From Thermomucor indicae-seudaticae (lineage: Eukaryota; Mucoromycota; Mucoromycetes; Mucorales; Lichtheimiaceae): a stretch of 24,315 nucleotides of DNA. This document shows positions 11,535-21,036 of the stretch, piece after piece. Position 1 is the stretch's first letter; each line of letters opens with the position of its first letter. Where the stretch lies: positions 1 to 24,315 of the forward strand of contig JSYX01000511.1 of assembly GCA_000787465.1 (NCBI GenBank), given 5' to 3'. The position numbers and the translations under genes are program-made. The notes beneath the pieces were generated by a model. The model did not search any database, was not told where the DNA came from, and saw only the letters and a list, made by a program, of their open reading frames with translations.

Positions 11535-11926
11535 CAATTAAAAAGAAGAAAATGACAAAAACTATTCTCCTATTCTTTGGATCCAGCATTATGCTGCAGA
11601 TGTGGCATTAGCGAAAGCAAACAGATAAAAATTGCAGTCAGACCTCCTATTATTAACACTGAAGACTCATACTCACCAAAACTTATAAACTTCAATGTCA
11701 AACATCACATAAACCATAACCTCTCAAAACCATAGAAGTATCTGTATACCGGGAGGTATGAGAGGTTTGACTGTACGTTGATCAGTGCAGGAAAGTTTTT
11801 GATACCCTGTCGATAGTTGATTCGTGTGCAGTACAAGGGGAATAAGCAAAATCCCACGCCCACGTGATCATCTAGTTTCCTATTTTAAGCGGGCCAATAT
11901 CCTGTACTTGAGAGGAACACGCAGTA
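11535..11926. other. Intergenic region with a palindromic, TE-like end
   Basis: Between the U1 gene and the dehydrogenase start. It contains an inverted repeat (AACCTCTCA 11718-11726 and TGAGAGGTT 11759-11767) with a smaller ATACC/GGTAT hairpin inside, running on to GACTGTA. The GAGAGGTTTGACTGTA end resembles termini of Tc1/mariner-pogo class DNA transposons. No transposase is nearby, so at most it is a remnant. The remainder is presumably promoter and 5' UTR of the dehydrogenase gene. Confidence 0.35.
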
Positions 11927-13214
11927 ATGTTCGGCATAGCAGCTCGCAGCTTAAAGTCCCCCTTGGTACGCATTGCTCAGGTTGGAACCCGAAATGGCCT
12001 TTTCCAAAACATAAAGAGTTAGTTAATGTCGTAAACAGGGCAATGCAGCGAGACGATTCAGCACGTCAGTGCCAAACGCCACTGTAAGTTCGTATTTCGA
12101 CCTTGTCCATTTGTATGCTGACTTGTCTACCTACTACTACTATTGCGATTCAGGCCAACATTGACCACATTAAGCGGGTTGGCGTTATTGGTTCGGGACA
12201 AATGGGCGTTGGTATCGCCTATGTCGCAGCGAATGTGTCGCGTCTTCCTGTCGTTATAATGGATATCAACAAGGAACAAACCGAGAAAGGCTTGCAATTT
12301 ATCAGTAACGTCTCTATATATATACCCTTTATTTACCTCTTGATGCTTGACAAATAACTTTTGTATATACACATACAGACCGGTTGTTGGAAAAGGACGT
12401 TATGAAATCAAAGATCACGGCCGAACACGCCAAAGGCACTCGGGAACTGATCACTACAACTACTTCGCTGTCGAACCTCTCTGATTCTGATTATGTCATT
12501 GAGGCTGCGTCCGAGAATTTGAACGTGAAGACGGCTATTTTCCGTGACCTGGATTCTATCTGCAAGCCAGATGCAGTATTGGCGACGAACACGAGTAGCA
12601 TCAGCATCACCAAGATTGCTGCGGCTACTAAAAGAGCGGAAAAGGTATGACTGATATGGAACAGAGCAGTTCAAGGATGATTTACTGACAGAGGAGGTAG
12701 GTCATTGGTATGCATTTTATGAATCCTGTTCCTGTGATGAAACTTGTCGAGATCATTCCTGGCCTAGCGACCCATGAGGACGTGCTGAAAACAACCTTGG
12801 CACTTGCTGAGGCTATGGGCAAAACATGCACCGTGGCAAAGGACATTCCTGGGTTTGTGGCCAATCGATTGTTGATGCCTTATATCAATGAAGCAGTGAT
12901 GCTTCTGGATAATGTAAGAGAAACCGAAATTTGGCGTGTCAAAGCAGTCGGGGAACTCAATTTTCTTTTTGTTCAAGGGCTGTGCAAGTGCTGAAGACAT
13001 TGATAAGACCATGAAACTGGGTACCAATATGCCAATGGGTCCATTAACATTAGCGGATTTCATTGGACTTGACACATGCTTAGCAATCCAAAAGGTTTTG
13101 CACGAAAATACGGGTGATTCCAAGTATCGACCGAGTGAATTGCTGCAAAGATATGTGGATGCTGGATGGTTGGGCAAAAAGACCGGCCGTGGATTCTACG
13201 TTTACGACTCATAG
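11927..13214 (+). CDS. Mitochondrial-type 3-hydroxyacyl-CoA dehydrogenase (short chain)
   Basis: NAD-dependent oxidation of L-3-hydroxyacyl-CoA (or 3-hydroxybutyryl-CoA) to the 3-oxo product in beta-oxidation. Six exons: 11927-11965, 12039-12083, 12154-12304, 12379-12644, 12701-12913, 12978-13214; 951 nt, 316 residues, the usual length for this family. The N-terminus ([13 protein letters not shown], then [12 protein letters not shown]) has the basic, Ser-rich look of a mitochondrial presequence. The Rossmann motif [10 protein letters not shown] follows at about residue 38. Further on are the NTSS motif (catalytic Ser), [13 protein letters not shown] (catalytic His and Glu) and [11 protein letters not shown] (conserved Asn), with the C-terminal 3HCDH domain in the last exon. 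Exon 1 could instead end at 11980 (CAG/GTTGGA), adding five residues. It is a monofunctional dehydrogenase, not the multidomain peroxisomal enzyme. I cannot tell the acyl chain-length preference from sequence. Confidence 0.93.
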
Positions 13215-14573
13215 AGTTAGAAAGATGTATCTTTTGCGTTGTATCTATTTTGAAATTAGACAGCTTGCCCTCCCTATTTAAAGCTCGCTGAATCATAGCA
13301 TAAGCTTTAGGGCTTGGTGAGGTTCAACCATCGTTTTTTAGTGCCATTATTGTGTCCATATCCTAGCGCTGCCTTACTGCACGATAACGGTTTGCCATGC
13401 CATAGCCACCCGAGCATTAAACTAGGATGCCGAAATTCGTGACACTGTTATGGTTGCCGGAAACAATAAGCAGCGCTTATACGTACAGTAAGTTGTATTA
13501 GCACAAGCGAGTAATATCGGGATCGAGGATCCAATATCTGAACCTGTAATACCGAGCGAGCCGTTACAGTGCGGCGTATCACTTACGCGTTTCTCCGAAT
13601 ATAACGCGACAGCACATCATAAGGTGCTAATATTATAGCACACGAAGACTACTCCATGGCTACGATAAAGCAGTTCTCTGGTACGCCACTTGTAATGAGT
13701 GACACCAGGACCACACAACGTGAAATGCAACATCAAGAGCCGGCTGAACCTCACCCGTACTAGTCATTATGCAAAAAGCGCTTTTACAAGCGACCTTGTT
13801 TTCCTTCTTCGAACTGTATTCTGCATAGACAGCAGTAATGATCTTGTTACATGCACTAAACACAGATCGACAAAACGCGGAATAACGCTCTTTTCGGATG
13901 CATAGACTTTGACGGACAGCAATAGAGATCTGGTTAAACAAGTTCTTGGTGCTCGTTCTCCTTTCTGAAGCTGATGTCTCTAGCGGCACAAGTATATGCC
14001 GGCCTTTGAGATAAACCGGACCAAGTCCGGTTTGCCGAATGGCAATATTTCATCTAGCAAGTATATGGTTAGCGTTCCCCTGTCATAATAGTCAAAAGAG
14101 GGACAGTTCAATGGATGTGCAGGGTGGGATGTAGAGGACACCATGCAGGGTATCCAAAAAAGGGCGTCACTGAAGGAGCGCGTGACCATACCAAAACTGG
14201 TTAATTAGCGACATTCAAGCGTACCAGACCGCGCGGGGGGGGTCAGCTTTCCCAAAGATAAACCATAGTGGATGAGCGTCTTGCCCAGGTATTCCAATAA
14301 TCAGTTCTGAAGGTGCGTTTCTGGAAGATAGGAATACCAATGTAAAGGATCCTTTACTGTTTGAGGGGCTCTGTTGTCGAACTGGGTCCCAAATGGCATA
14401 GTGATTGATCGTCCGCTTATAGGGGGGCAAATGTTCAATCCCCTAAATCAATAACCGTCCAACATCCCTATATTATCACGCCTGTTATTTTTGTACGCGC
14501 ATCTAATAAACCCTGCTTTCTTTTTTTCCCTTTCCACTTCTCTCCTTTTTGAAAAGGCTACCTGCATTTTGCA
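13215..14573. other. 1.36-kb intergenic region, possibly decayed mobile DNA
   Basis: No gene can be supported. Short frames exist on both strands (13660-13989 minus, 13980-14189 minus, 14215-14430 minus) without domains or splice chains. A perfect 9-bp hairpin lies at 14013-14033. A pyrimidine-rich tract (about 14516-14555) just before the next gene is probably its core promoter or transcription start region. The many interrupted frames and the hairpin would fit a decayed transposon, but no terminal repeats or transposase motif could be identified. Confidence 0.4.
14013..14033. repeat. Perfect 9-bp hairpin
   Basis: AAACCGGAC and GTCCGGTTT are perfect reverse complements separated by the three bases CAA. 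There is no T-run after it and no gene immediately beside it, so a role as terminator is not suggested. Confidence 0.8.
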
Positions 14574-17500
14574 ATGAAGGAAGCTCACTCTATGCGTCAG
14601 GCATACTCTTCATCAAGGCAAGCCGATGACTACCGTTCTTTCCTTGTGTTCATAGGGATCGCCTTGCTCATCATCGTCATCATCCGATTCTTTACAGGGA
14701 CCTTGGCGTACTGCTTGAAGAAAACGAGAATAACGTGCCCATGTCGCAATCGAGCATGAGCTATCTTGATCAGGTTCTGGACCCAGCGCTGCCTAACTCC
14801 CTCAGTTTTCTGCGAGGCTTGCACACCAAAGCAGGAACTGCATCTATCGCTGCCTACCACCGTGCAGATATTCCTACAACGTCTTCGATGGAGAGTGCTC
14901 ACACACCTTTACCTATGCGCCGTGCTCGTGCTGGCACTATGCCTTCACTTGGTTATATCCCTGACGAGCGATCCCACCGATCCCCGTTAATGCGACCTAC
15001 AGTGACGTCGTCGACTGTTACTAGCGTCGCAGCCGTTGATACGCGACATAGGTCTGGTTCTCTCAATCTGCCTATCGCACCTCCGATGCATCATCTATCT
15101 TTCGACAATCCAATGTTTGGTTCTTCTTCCGCTTCTTCTTCTTGGTCAACAATCGAAAGGGACAATAGCATGATACAGCAGCAGCAAGTGCATTCCTCTC
15201 TCCCATCACCTTCTACTGAACAACTTTTACGGGGAGATAGCGATAATAGCATTGCACGGACACTGCGATTAATGGGCCTAGAAGACGACCGAGCAACGCC
15301 CATGGGGGATATGGTTAATATGCATACTACAGCGACTAGCAATGGAATGTTTCATCATATTCAGCAGCAAGCACAACAACATCACCTTCATCAGCAACAA
15401 GAACAACAACAGCATATAACGCCAACAGCAGCCGAACTTCACCATATACCCGCCGGTCGGTCCTTATTGTCCGCAAATAGAAACCGTTCATATTCTGTGA
15501 ATGCCGCTGCAAGATACCAGGATCCTACACCTTCAGCTTCTATTCATGTTTCTAGATCACGCGCAAGCTCTGTGTCCCGCTCATATGCCAATCCACTTGA
15601 TAATCTAAACGTGCATCGAAACAGACCGAGAGCAGCCAGCATGGGACGCATGGATTATGGACGCTCCGTAAATCCTCCGATATCTTCATCCTTGTGGAAA
15701 TTGCAGCGTGTGCCACTGGAGACATTGGCGGATGACGAAAGCGATTATCAGTCACAAGGATACGCGGAAAGCTTGAAATCGAATCATCAGGCCGAGACAG
15801 TAGCGACCAAACTCCCACTGTCACTCGGCGACTCTGAGTTGCTGGCGAATATGCTACAAAAACAAGTTTATGCAGTCCCTAGGACTGTTGCAGACGAACA
15901 ACAAGAAGCCCTGAACGGTTACAGAAATGGGAACGGACAAGCTGCTGCAGAAGTAGGGAGAGATTCTTTTTTTTTCTTACTGCTCACATCCCGACTAAAC
16001 TTTGTATGTTCCAGCCGTACTTGCATTTCAGTCAGTCTACGCCGACTTTCCGCAGCCCTCAGGCACAGTTGACTCCTTCCGCTAGCTCACCGACACAGGC
16101 AGCTACCCGTTCGCTGTGGATAGGCAATATTGATGCAACTGTCAGCGTAGAAAATCTGACGCAAATGTTCATTTCGTTCGGGCCTATCGAAAGCGTTCGG
16201 TTACTTCTAGAAAAGGAATGCGCCTTTGTGAATTTCTTTCACGTGGAAGATGCAGTGCGGGCCAAGGAGGAAGTTCTGGGACGTCTTGGTGGTCGCATCG
16301 GCAACTGCATAGTACGTATCGGTTTCGGTAGAGCTGATGCTGTGGTGCCAGATACGACAGCTCTTCAACCGACACGAGCGCTCTGTATGTGTCCATTGAA
16401 TTAAGCGAGGGAAGGGACTTTGAATTAATTTTCCCTTTTACTAGGGCTCGGTAATATCCCGCCTGGCACAGCACCTTCGACTTTACAGCATATGTTTGCA
16501 TCCTTCGGACCAATCGAATCAGTACGGGTTCTCTCACATAAGAATTGCGGATTTGTCAATTTTGAACAAGTCGAAAGTGCGGCAAAGGCACGAGAGGCAC
16601 TGTTACAGAATGAAATTGGTGCTCAGGGGTTCGCTGGTGTCCGAGTGGGCTTTGCAAAAGTACCGCCTGTAAAGTCAACCAACCCTGACAATGCTACAAC
16701 AAGCAACCATGGAAGTAAATCATCATCGTCATACGATGGCAACGAGCGTACAGCCTCTGCAGACAACGAGACGTGGCTATCCGACCTTTGGTCCATTATG
16801 CTGGAATTTGGTGCTGATGAACAAGCATCAAGTCTGGTTAAAGGTGGGCATATTGATGTTTAAGGTCTATTTTTAGCTATCTTACACTCGTGTGTACATA
16901 GCATTAGAGACCTCATCAAGTTATTTTGAATCCATTCCACCTGTTCCAGAGTTTGGCGTTAATCGCAAATTTGACGCTAACCGATTGCGTGAAATTCGGA
17001 AAAAGCTGGATGCCGCTGATCGCGCTACAAAAGAAGTGGAAAACATTGCTTATGATTGCATGGATGAAATCGCAGAACTAAGCAGCGGCAAGTATTTATC
17101 GTCAGGGGGCCAGGAAGGGAATACAAGAGACTGACGGTGATTCAAAAAAGATTATATTGGCAACACAGTTGTGCAACGTCTTTTCGAGAAATGCACGGAG
17201 GACACCAAAACGGCGATGCTGGAACGCATTGCTCCTCATTTAGCAGCCATCAGCATTCATAAGAATGGTACTTGGGCGGCCCAGAAAATCATTGACACGA
17301 TCAAGACACCTGCTCAAGTAAGGGGAATTGAAGTGCTAGCAAAATTGGACCCATAGCTGACTCCTTATAGATCCATCTCGTTTGTACTCATCTTAAACCA
17401 TACGTCCCACCGCTCCTTCTTGACCAATTTGGCAACTATGCTGTGCAATGCTGCCTGCGACTGGGAGAAGTGCATAATCAATTCATATTCGATGCAATGG

Positions 17501-18128
17501 TAGAAAAGCTTTTGAATGTCGCACAGGGCCGATTCGGTGCTCGGGCCATGCGTGGCATTTTGGAAAACCAGCATGTAACACGGAACCAACAGGTGCGTCA
17601 TTGCATAACCCGCGTACTATGTATTCATGATTCTAAACAAACGCACTTTAGATATTTGTGTCTGCGGCGCTGGCGCAAAATGCAGCATCCCTTGCGATGA
17701 ATGCCAACGGCGCGCTACTTTTGTCGTGGCTGATGGATTCTTCAAACATCGAAAACAGACACAGTCTGGTAGCGAATCGCTTGTCCCAACAAATGGTGCA
17801 AATCGGGACACACAAGCTCGGCTCGCAAATGCTTCTGAAATTAATTAACCAAGAGAATGACCCAGTCGCGCGTGAGACGATCCTGAAGAACCTGACGAAT
17901 GAAAAGATATTGGAGGATATCTTGGCTGATCAAACCCGCGGCGTCTCATTAATCCAAAAAGTCATGACAAACTCGCATCTATCAGCTTCTGAACTGCAAC
18001 ACTTAAACACCATTGTTCGACCCATCCTTAGTAATGGACAAATTGCGGGTCACAAAAAGCTCCTGGACGAGCTCATGGCTAGAGACAACAACAAGAAAGA
18101 AGACGACGACCAGCGTGTGAACGAATAG
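14574..18128 (+). CDS. RRM-RRM-PUF RNA-binding protein, JSN1/Puf2-like
   Basis: Probable cytoplasmic mRNA-binding regulator of the yeast Jsn1 (Puf1)/Puf2 type. Exons: 14574-14647, 14698-15952, 16015-16384, 16445-16843, 16902-17087, 17151-17317, 17371-17592, 17652-18128; 3150 nt, 1049 residues. Residues 1-460 are Ser/Gln/His-rich and likely disordered. Two RRMs follow, about 474-550 (LWIGNI; CAFVNF) and 565-643 (LWLGNI; CGFVNF), both with the phrase FGPIESVR. A PUF array occupies about 700-1000, with repeats such as DYIGNTVVQRLF, KNGTWAAQKIID, FGNYAVQCC, FGARAMRG, LGSQMLLK and RGVSLIQK. The N..Q base-reading residues are evident in only about three repeats, as expected for the divergent Jsn1/Puf2 class. 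Exon 5 leaves through a GC donor (GCAAGT). Exon 1 is tentative: its donor GTTCAT is weak, though the join reads DDYRSFLVDLGVLLEENEN. The safe start is ATG 14741 (1010 residues). Confidence 0.88.
17088..17150 (+). other. GC-AG intron in the PUF gene
   Basis: The exon ends AGCAGCG and the intron begins GCAAGTAT and ends AAAAAAG. Only this donor gives the phase needed to join AELSS to DYIGNTVVQ, the start of a PUF repeat. The nearby GT (17092) leaves the wrong phase. Apart from the C, the donor is near-perfectly complementary to U1, as is usual for GC-AG introns. Confidence 0.8.
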
Positions 18129-18812
18129 CTTATCTACAAGTATACCCGAGGACTCCCAATAACAGACAAGTGCCGCATGGAACGATATCTTAACTGTTAT
18201 AATCAAGGAAGATTGACTTGACTAATCGACCACGAAAGAAAAGACAAAGTCATGTATATTTCCACCATGTTTAAGACCCCATTAAAGTACATTTCAACAT
18301 CATGTAGTACCTTATGAAGCAGCCTGCATCGGTTATTTCTTTCTAGGCTTAACAGACATCAAACTTTCTACATAAATAGCGACTAGAGGCTTTGCTTTCT
18401 CTTGAAGGAATAATCCAGCTATTAGTCAACGAATTTTGACTTATAACATCGTTGAATGTTTGACTGGGTTCATAACGATAGTAAACTGTCGTAAAGCAGC
18501 GTTCGGCCGTAGCCGTGATATGGATGAGTTCTAGGTATTCTTACCACCTGACTGCTTGCCATGCTACGCTTGATGTACATTTAGCGTACCCAACCGCAGC
18601 GTACTTTCTTAGCAAATACGTAGTGTAAAAAAAATTCAATAAGCATCCATTGTGCGCTATATGTTCGTGACAGGTGCAAAGTAAATGCTGCCACAGTAAA
18701 ACGTGGCTATATTTGCCTTTTATTGTGATATTAGGAGTCCCTCGTTTCATGGGTGAGTTTTTACATCGCATTCTCGGGTCATCGGAAAAGGTACGACAGT
18801 GGTTTACTATCA
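18129..18812. other. Convergent intergenic region
   Basis: This separates the 3' ends of the PUF gene (plus) and the pinin-like gene (minus). It is A/T-rich with no domain-bearing frame, tRNA-like structure or repeat that I can see. It presumably contains both 3' UTRs. Confidence 0.5.
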
Positions 18813-19805
18813 TCAAACTTTGTCTGCAACTGCTTCCTCCGGCGTCGGCGACTCTAAGCGTGGACTGCCATTCTGTTGCTGGTGCTGCTGCTGCTCATCA
18901 TCCTCATTTGGCCGCTTTTCTTCTTCCTGGCGCTTAAGGGCTTCATCTATCACCGCTTTGTGTTTGGATTCTTCTTCTTCTGCCTCCTTTTTGCGTGCAT
19001 CTCTGCGCTCTTCGTAGGCTTTGCGTTCCTGTTTTGCAAGCTCTTTCTGTTCCTCAATCTGTTTCTCCATTTCCTCCGTGAGCTTCTTTGGCCGATAGTA
19101 TAATACCGGTTCAGTTTTGGTCTTTATGTAGTTTGCAACGTATTCCTTTTGTTGGACACATGTGGAATCCTATAGCAAAAGTATTTAGCGATGAAAGGTC
19201 AGAACCAACATGCTGCATATGGATCCACGTACTATCTTCTCTTCCAAAATTCTCTTCTCTCTCTGCCTGAGTAACGCTATCTCCCGTTCTCGCCGCTCTC
19301 TTTCTTCAGCGACCTTCTCAGCTATTTCTCTCTTTTCGTTCTCAAGCTTTTCCTGAAGTTTGCTGTCGATCTCTCGCCTTTTCTTTTCCTGTATTCATTC
19401 AGACACGTTAAAAACATGCTTACGACAAACTATAAAGACAAGTTTTATCTACTTACCGCTTCGCTCTTGCTCATGCTTTCGTCTTTGAATTTGTTGAGAG
19501 TGCCAAGCAAGACATTAAACATTCGTTGTCCTCGTTGTTTGTTGTCAGCATTCAAGTCAAGTCGAGGCCTTTTCACCTAAACTCAAGTGTCAGAATATAC
19601 ACCAGATTCCGTAGCTTTTCTTTTTTTCACCAAGTTGTGTTACACGTACTTCGGCCGGTCCTTCAGATGCTTCAGAAACGCGACTCGATTGGGTATGATC
19701 ATTATTACCATTGTTGCTGGACCCTGACTCGTCCTGATCTATCGGCCTTTTCCTGAGCGACGATCCTTCCGAATGCGATGGAACTACGATGCTTGATTTG
19801 ATCAT
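18813..19805 (-). CDS. Pinin/SDK/MemA domain protein
   Basis: Likely nuclear, splicing- or exon-junction-associated protein of the pinin family. Four exons on the minus strand: 19805-19650, 19576-19457, 19388-19233, 19169-18813; every intron is phase 0 (73, 68 and 63 nt) and the total is 789 nt, 262 residues. Residues 1-52 are Ser/Asn-rich. The pinin/SDK/MemA core runs from about 53 to 180: RPRLDLNADNKQRGQRMF, then LLGTLNKFKDE, a long charged coiled-coil helix (REIDSKLQEKLENEKREI), and the signature IKTKTEPVLYYRPKKLTEE, which matches the conserved TKTEP..F/Y..P block of pinins. The tail is Glu/Lys-rich, then Gln-rich. It is far shorter than animal pinin and lacks an RS-rich tail. It is divergently arranged with the LRR gene, the start codons being only about 137 bases apart. 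Confidence 0.88.
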
Positions 19806-19942
19806 TCTTTCTCAATTTAATTCAGGTTTCTTGACGGGAAACTTTGGTTGGTACACGGAGAGTGAGAGAAAGGGAAACCAGGCTCCGCACGCTTTTTGCA
19901 CTGCACAAATTAGTGACTTTCAAACAAGGCCAACCAACGGCA
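19806..19942. promoter_or_regulatory. Short divergent promoter region
   Basis: About 137 bases separate the start codon of the pinin-like gene (minus) from the first usable ATG of the LRR gene (plus). Both promoters and 5' UTRs must fit here or overlap the coding regions, unless the LRR gene starts farther downstream. No specific binding motif could be named. Confidence 0.4.
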
Positions 19943-20911
19943 ATGCTCATGGATTTCCAAAAGAAACGAGCAGTGATATGGCATTTGCAGACCTGTGTGG
20001 TGACATTTTACCCTGTCAATGAAAACGATAAGCGGCAAGATCGCAAGCAACCCATTGCCACGGAGAGTCTTCTTCCCGACAACAGTTTGGCTTACAGACA
20101 GATTCAAGAGTTGGTAGGCATAATAGTAGGAAAAAAAAGAACACTATCCATGAAGACACTGAGCCGTGCTACTCTTCAGTTCTCACAGTGTGCAATATTT
20201 TAGAATATCTCGAAGCCTTCTCTCCCGCATTTGAAGCACCTCACTAGACTAATAATCAACGGCAATTATCTTTCGAATTTGCCTTCTGAGCTATGGCGAC
20301 TTCCAAATCTCCGTGAACTCAATGTCGCAAGGAATCGCATAAAACGTTTGCCGCCGGATATCGCGCGGCTGGAACATCTCGAGGAGTTTTATATTCACGA
20401 TAATACGTTAGAGGAAATACCTGTGCAAGTCGGTCGGCTTTCGCGTTTACGAGTTCTGGATGCCACGGGGAACAATTTGCGATGTCTGCCAGCGCAGATA
20501 CTGAACCTACGGTTAACGAATTTGTGGGTCGAGCGAAACTGCTTTTACACCTCCTCTGCACCCGAAGAGAAGATCGTTAGCAATGCAGAGGAAAACCAAG
20601 ATTGTGTTATACTGCCGCTACGATCTGTTTGCCTGCAAGCTGTGGGATCAGCGATATTGTCTCACCCATTACTTGAAGATTCACTGAAAAACTCAGTGCT
20701 AGCAGAAAGCGTTGTAGATCAGCTATTATCGATCAAGGATGATCCAGTCATTGCACCTCTTTGTTTCCAATGCTCAGCAATTATGTTTCACAACGGCCTT
20801 TCAATAGTTCGCTATGTAGACGGGATTGGCATGGGAAGAGTACCCTTCCTCTATAAGGTTTGCAGCCAATCTTGTCTGAATAATCTTGTAAAATCTGATA
20901 CTGCATTTTGA
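19943..20911 (+). CDS. Leucine-rich-repeat protein with C-terminal Cys pairs
   Basis: Probable protein-interaction protein of unknown partner. Exons 19943-20113 and 20204-20911, joined in phase 0 through a 90-nt intron (GTAGGC...TTTTAG); 292 residues from ATG 19943. At about 65-165 lie four to five LRRs of the typical short class, e.g. LTRLIINGNYLSNLPSELW, LRELNVARNRIKRLPPDI and LRVLDATGNNLRCLPAQI. The C-terminal 130 residues contain LCFQC and, about 36 residues later, VCSQSC, a spacing that suggests zinc binding and occurs in a family of fungal LRR proteins. The frame is open upstream to about 19844 without an ATG, so the true N-terminus may use a further exon. A donor at 20126 would add four residues. 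Confidence 0.75.
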
Positions 20912-21036
20912 AAAATGCTTCACGTTTTCTCGACCAAAAATCGAGTTTGCAGCAGAAATTTCACGCAGATTCCATGGAAAAGTTCAATACATCATTTCTT
21001 TAGCTAATACCCAAATCAACGGTAGATTCGTAAACT

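Noticed and set aside
13321..13332. GGTTCAACC considered as a tRNA T-arm
   Set aside because: No matching acceptor, D or anticodon arms at the right distances; no tRNA was found in the window.
14574..14759. Open frame with a hydrophobic stretch suggesting a small membrane protein
   Set aside because: The hydrophobic part falls in the proposed first intron of the PUF gene; the downstream coding frame (DLGVLLEENEN) is different and better supported.
18799..19103. Plus-strand frames rich in Cys, Ser and Phe
   Set aside because: They are antisense to the Glu/Lys/Gln-rich tail of the pinin-like gene.
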